A DNA stretch of 6,337 bases from an uncultured Verrucomicrobiota bacterium (GTDB lineage Bacteria > Verrucomicrobiota > Verrucomicrobiia > Methylacidiphilales > Verrucolacustridaceae). The position numbers and the translations under genes are program-made. This document shows positions 6,316 through 6,337 of the stretch, piece by piece. Under the pieces are notes generated by a model that was given only the letters and a program-made list of their open reading frames with translations, was not told the DNA's origin and ran no database searches. The stretch is from NCBI GenBank assembly GCA_903905395.1, contig CAIVGD010000239.1, forward strand, positions 1 through 6,337, given 5' to 3'. Positions within the stretch are counted from its first letter, which is position 1. Every line of letters begins with the position of its first letter.

Positions 6316-6337
6316 GTCTGACCCCAAGCGTTCTTCT
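6316..6337. repeat. Intergenic repeat motif, copy 3 (window edge)
   Basis: This copy is a direct repeat of 6226-6247 with one mismatch in 22 bases, exactly 90 bp downstream. Its core is extended to the dyad GGTC-T-GACC (6315-6323). It lacks the GC-rich CCGCGCGC part that precedes copies 1 and 2; AT-rich sequence stands there instead. It runs to the last base of the window, so its right end is not visible and more copies may follow. Confidence 0.7.

Overview
This GC-rich window holds one four-gene, plus-strand block: rplU, rpmA, a divergent uvrA and a large secreted tetratricopeptide-repeat (TPR) gene. Short non-coding flanks on both sides carry dispersed repeats. The organism looks like a Gram-negative-type bacterium of the PVC group, most likely Verrucomicrobiota. 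That rests on an L27 beginning MAHKKGQGS without a cleavable leader, a UvrA lacking cysteine pairs that are standard elsewhere, C-rich coding strands, and a long signal-peptide TPR protein of a kind I associate with this phylum. This placement is inference, not proof.

Layout. Bases 1-240 are non-coding: a copy of AATCCAACATCC, a degenerate array of about 8-bp units (54-146), and a copy of a longer motif ending in CCCAAGCGTA (158-189). Then come rplU (241-564) and rpmA (580-840), 15 bp apart, with a clear Shine-Dalgarno sequence for rpmA. uvrA (833-3676) overlaps the end of rpmA if its TTG start is used, or begins 31 bp after it at GTG 872. The TPR gene (3673-6171) shares an ATGA stop/start with uvrA. 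Bases 6172-6337 are non-coding and hold two more copies of the GTCTGACCCCAAGCGT motif, 90 bp apart, with a second AATCCAACATCC between them. I see no convincing intrinsic terminator anywhere.

How the genes fit together. The tight spacing implies one transcript making two 50S ribosomal proteins, the damage-recognition ATPase of nucleotide excision repair, and an exported scaffold-like protein. In many bacteria rpmA is followed by the ribosome-assembly GTPase gene obgE; here that place is taken by uvrA. Nothing suggests that the four products form one pathway. The link is more likely shared growth-linked expression.

I found no convincing new defence, mobile or RNA system. The points most worth checking are the altered zinc site and other changed conserved positions in UvrA, the rpmA-uvrA-TPR gene order, and the repeat family in both flanks.
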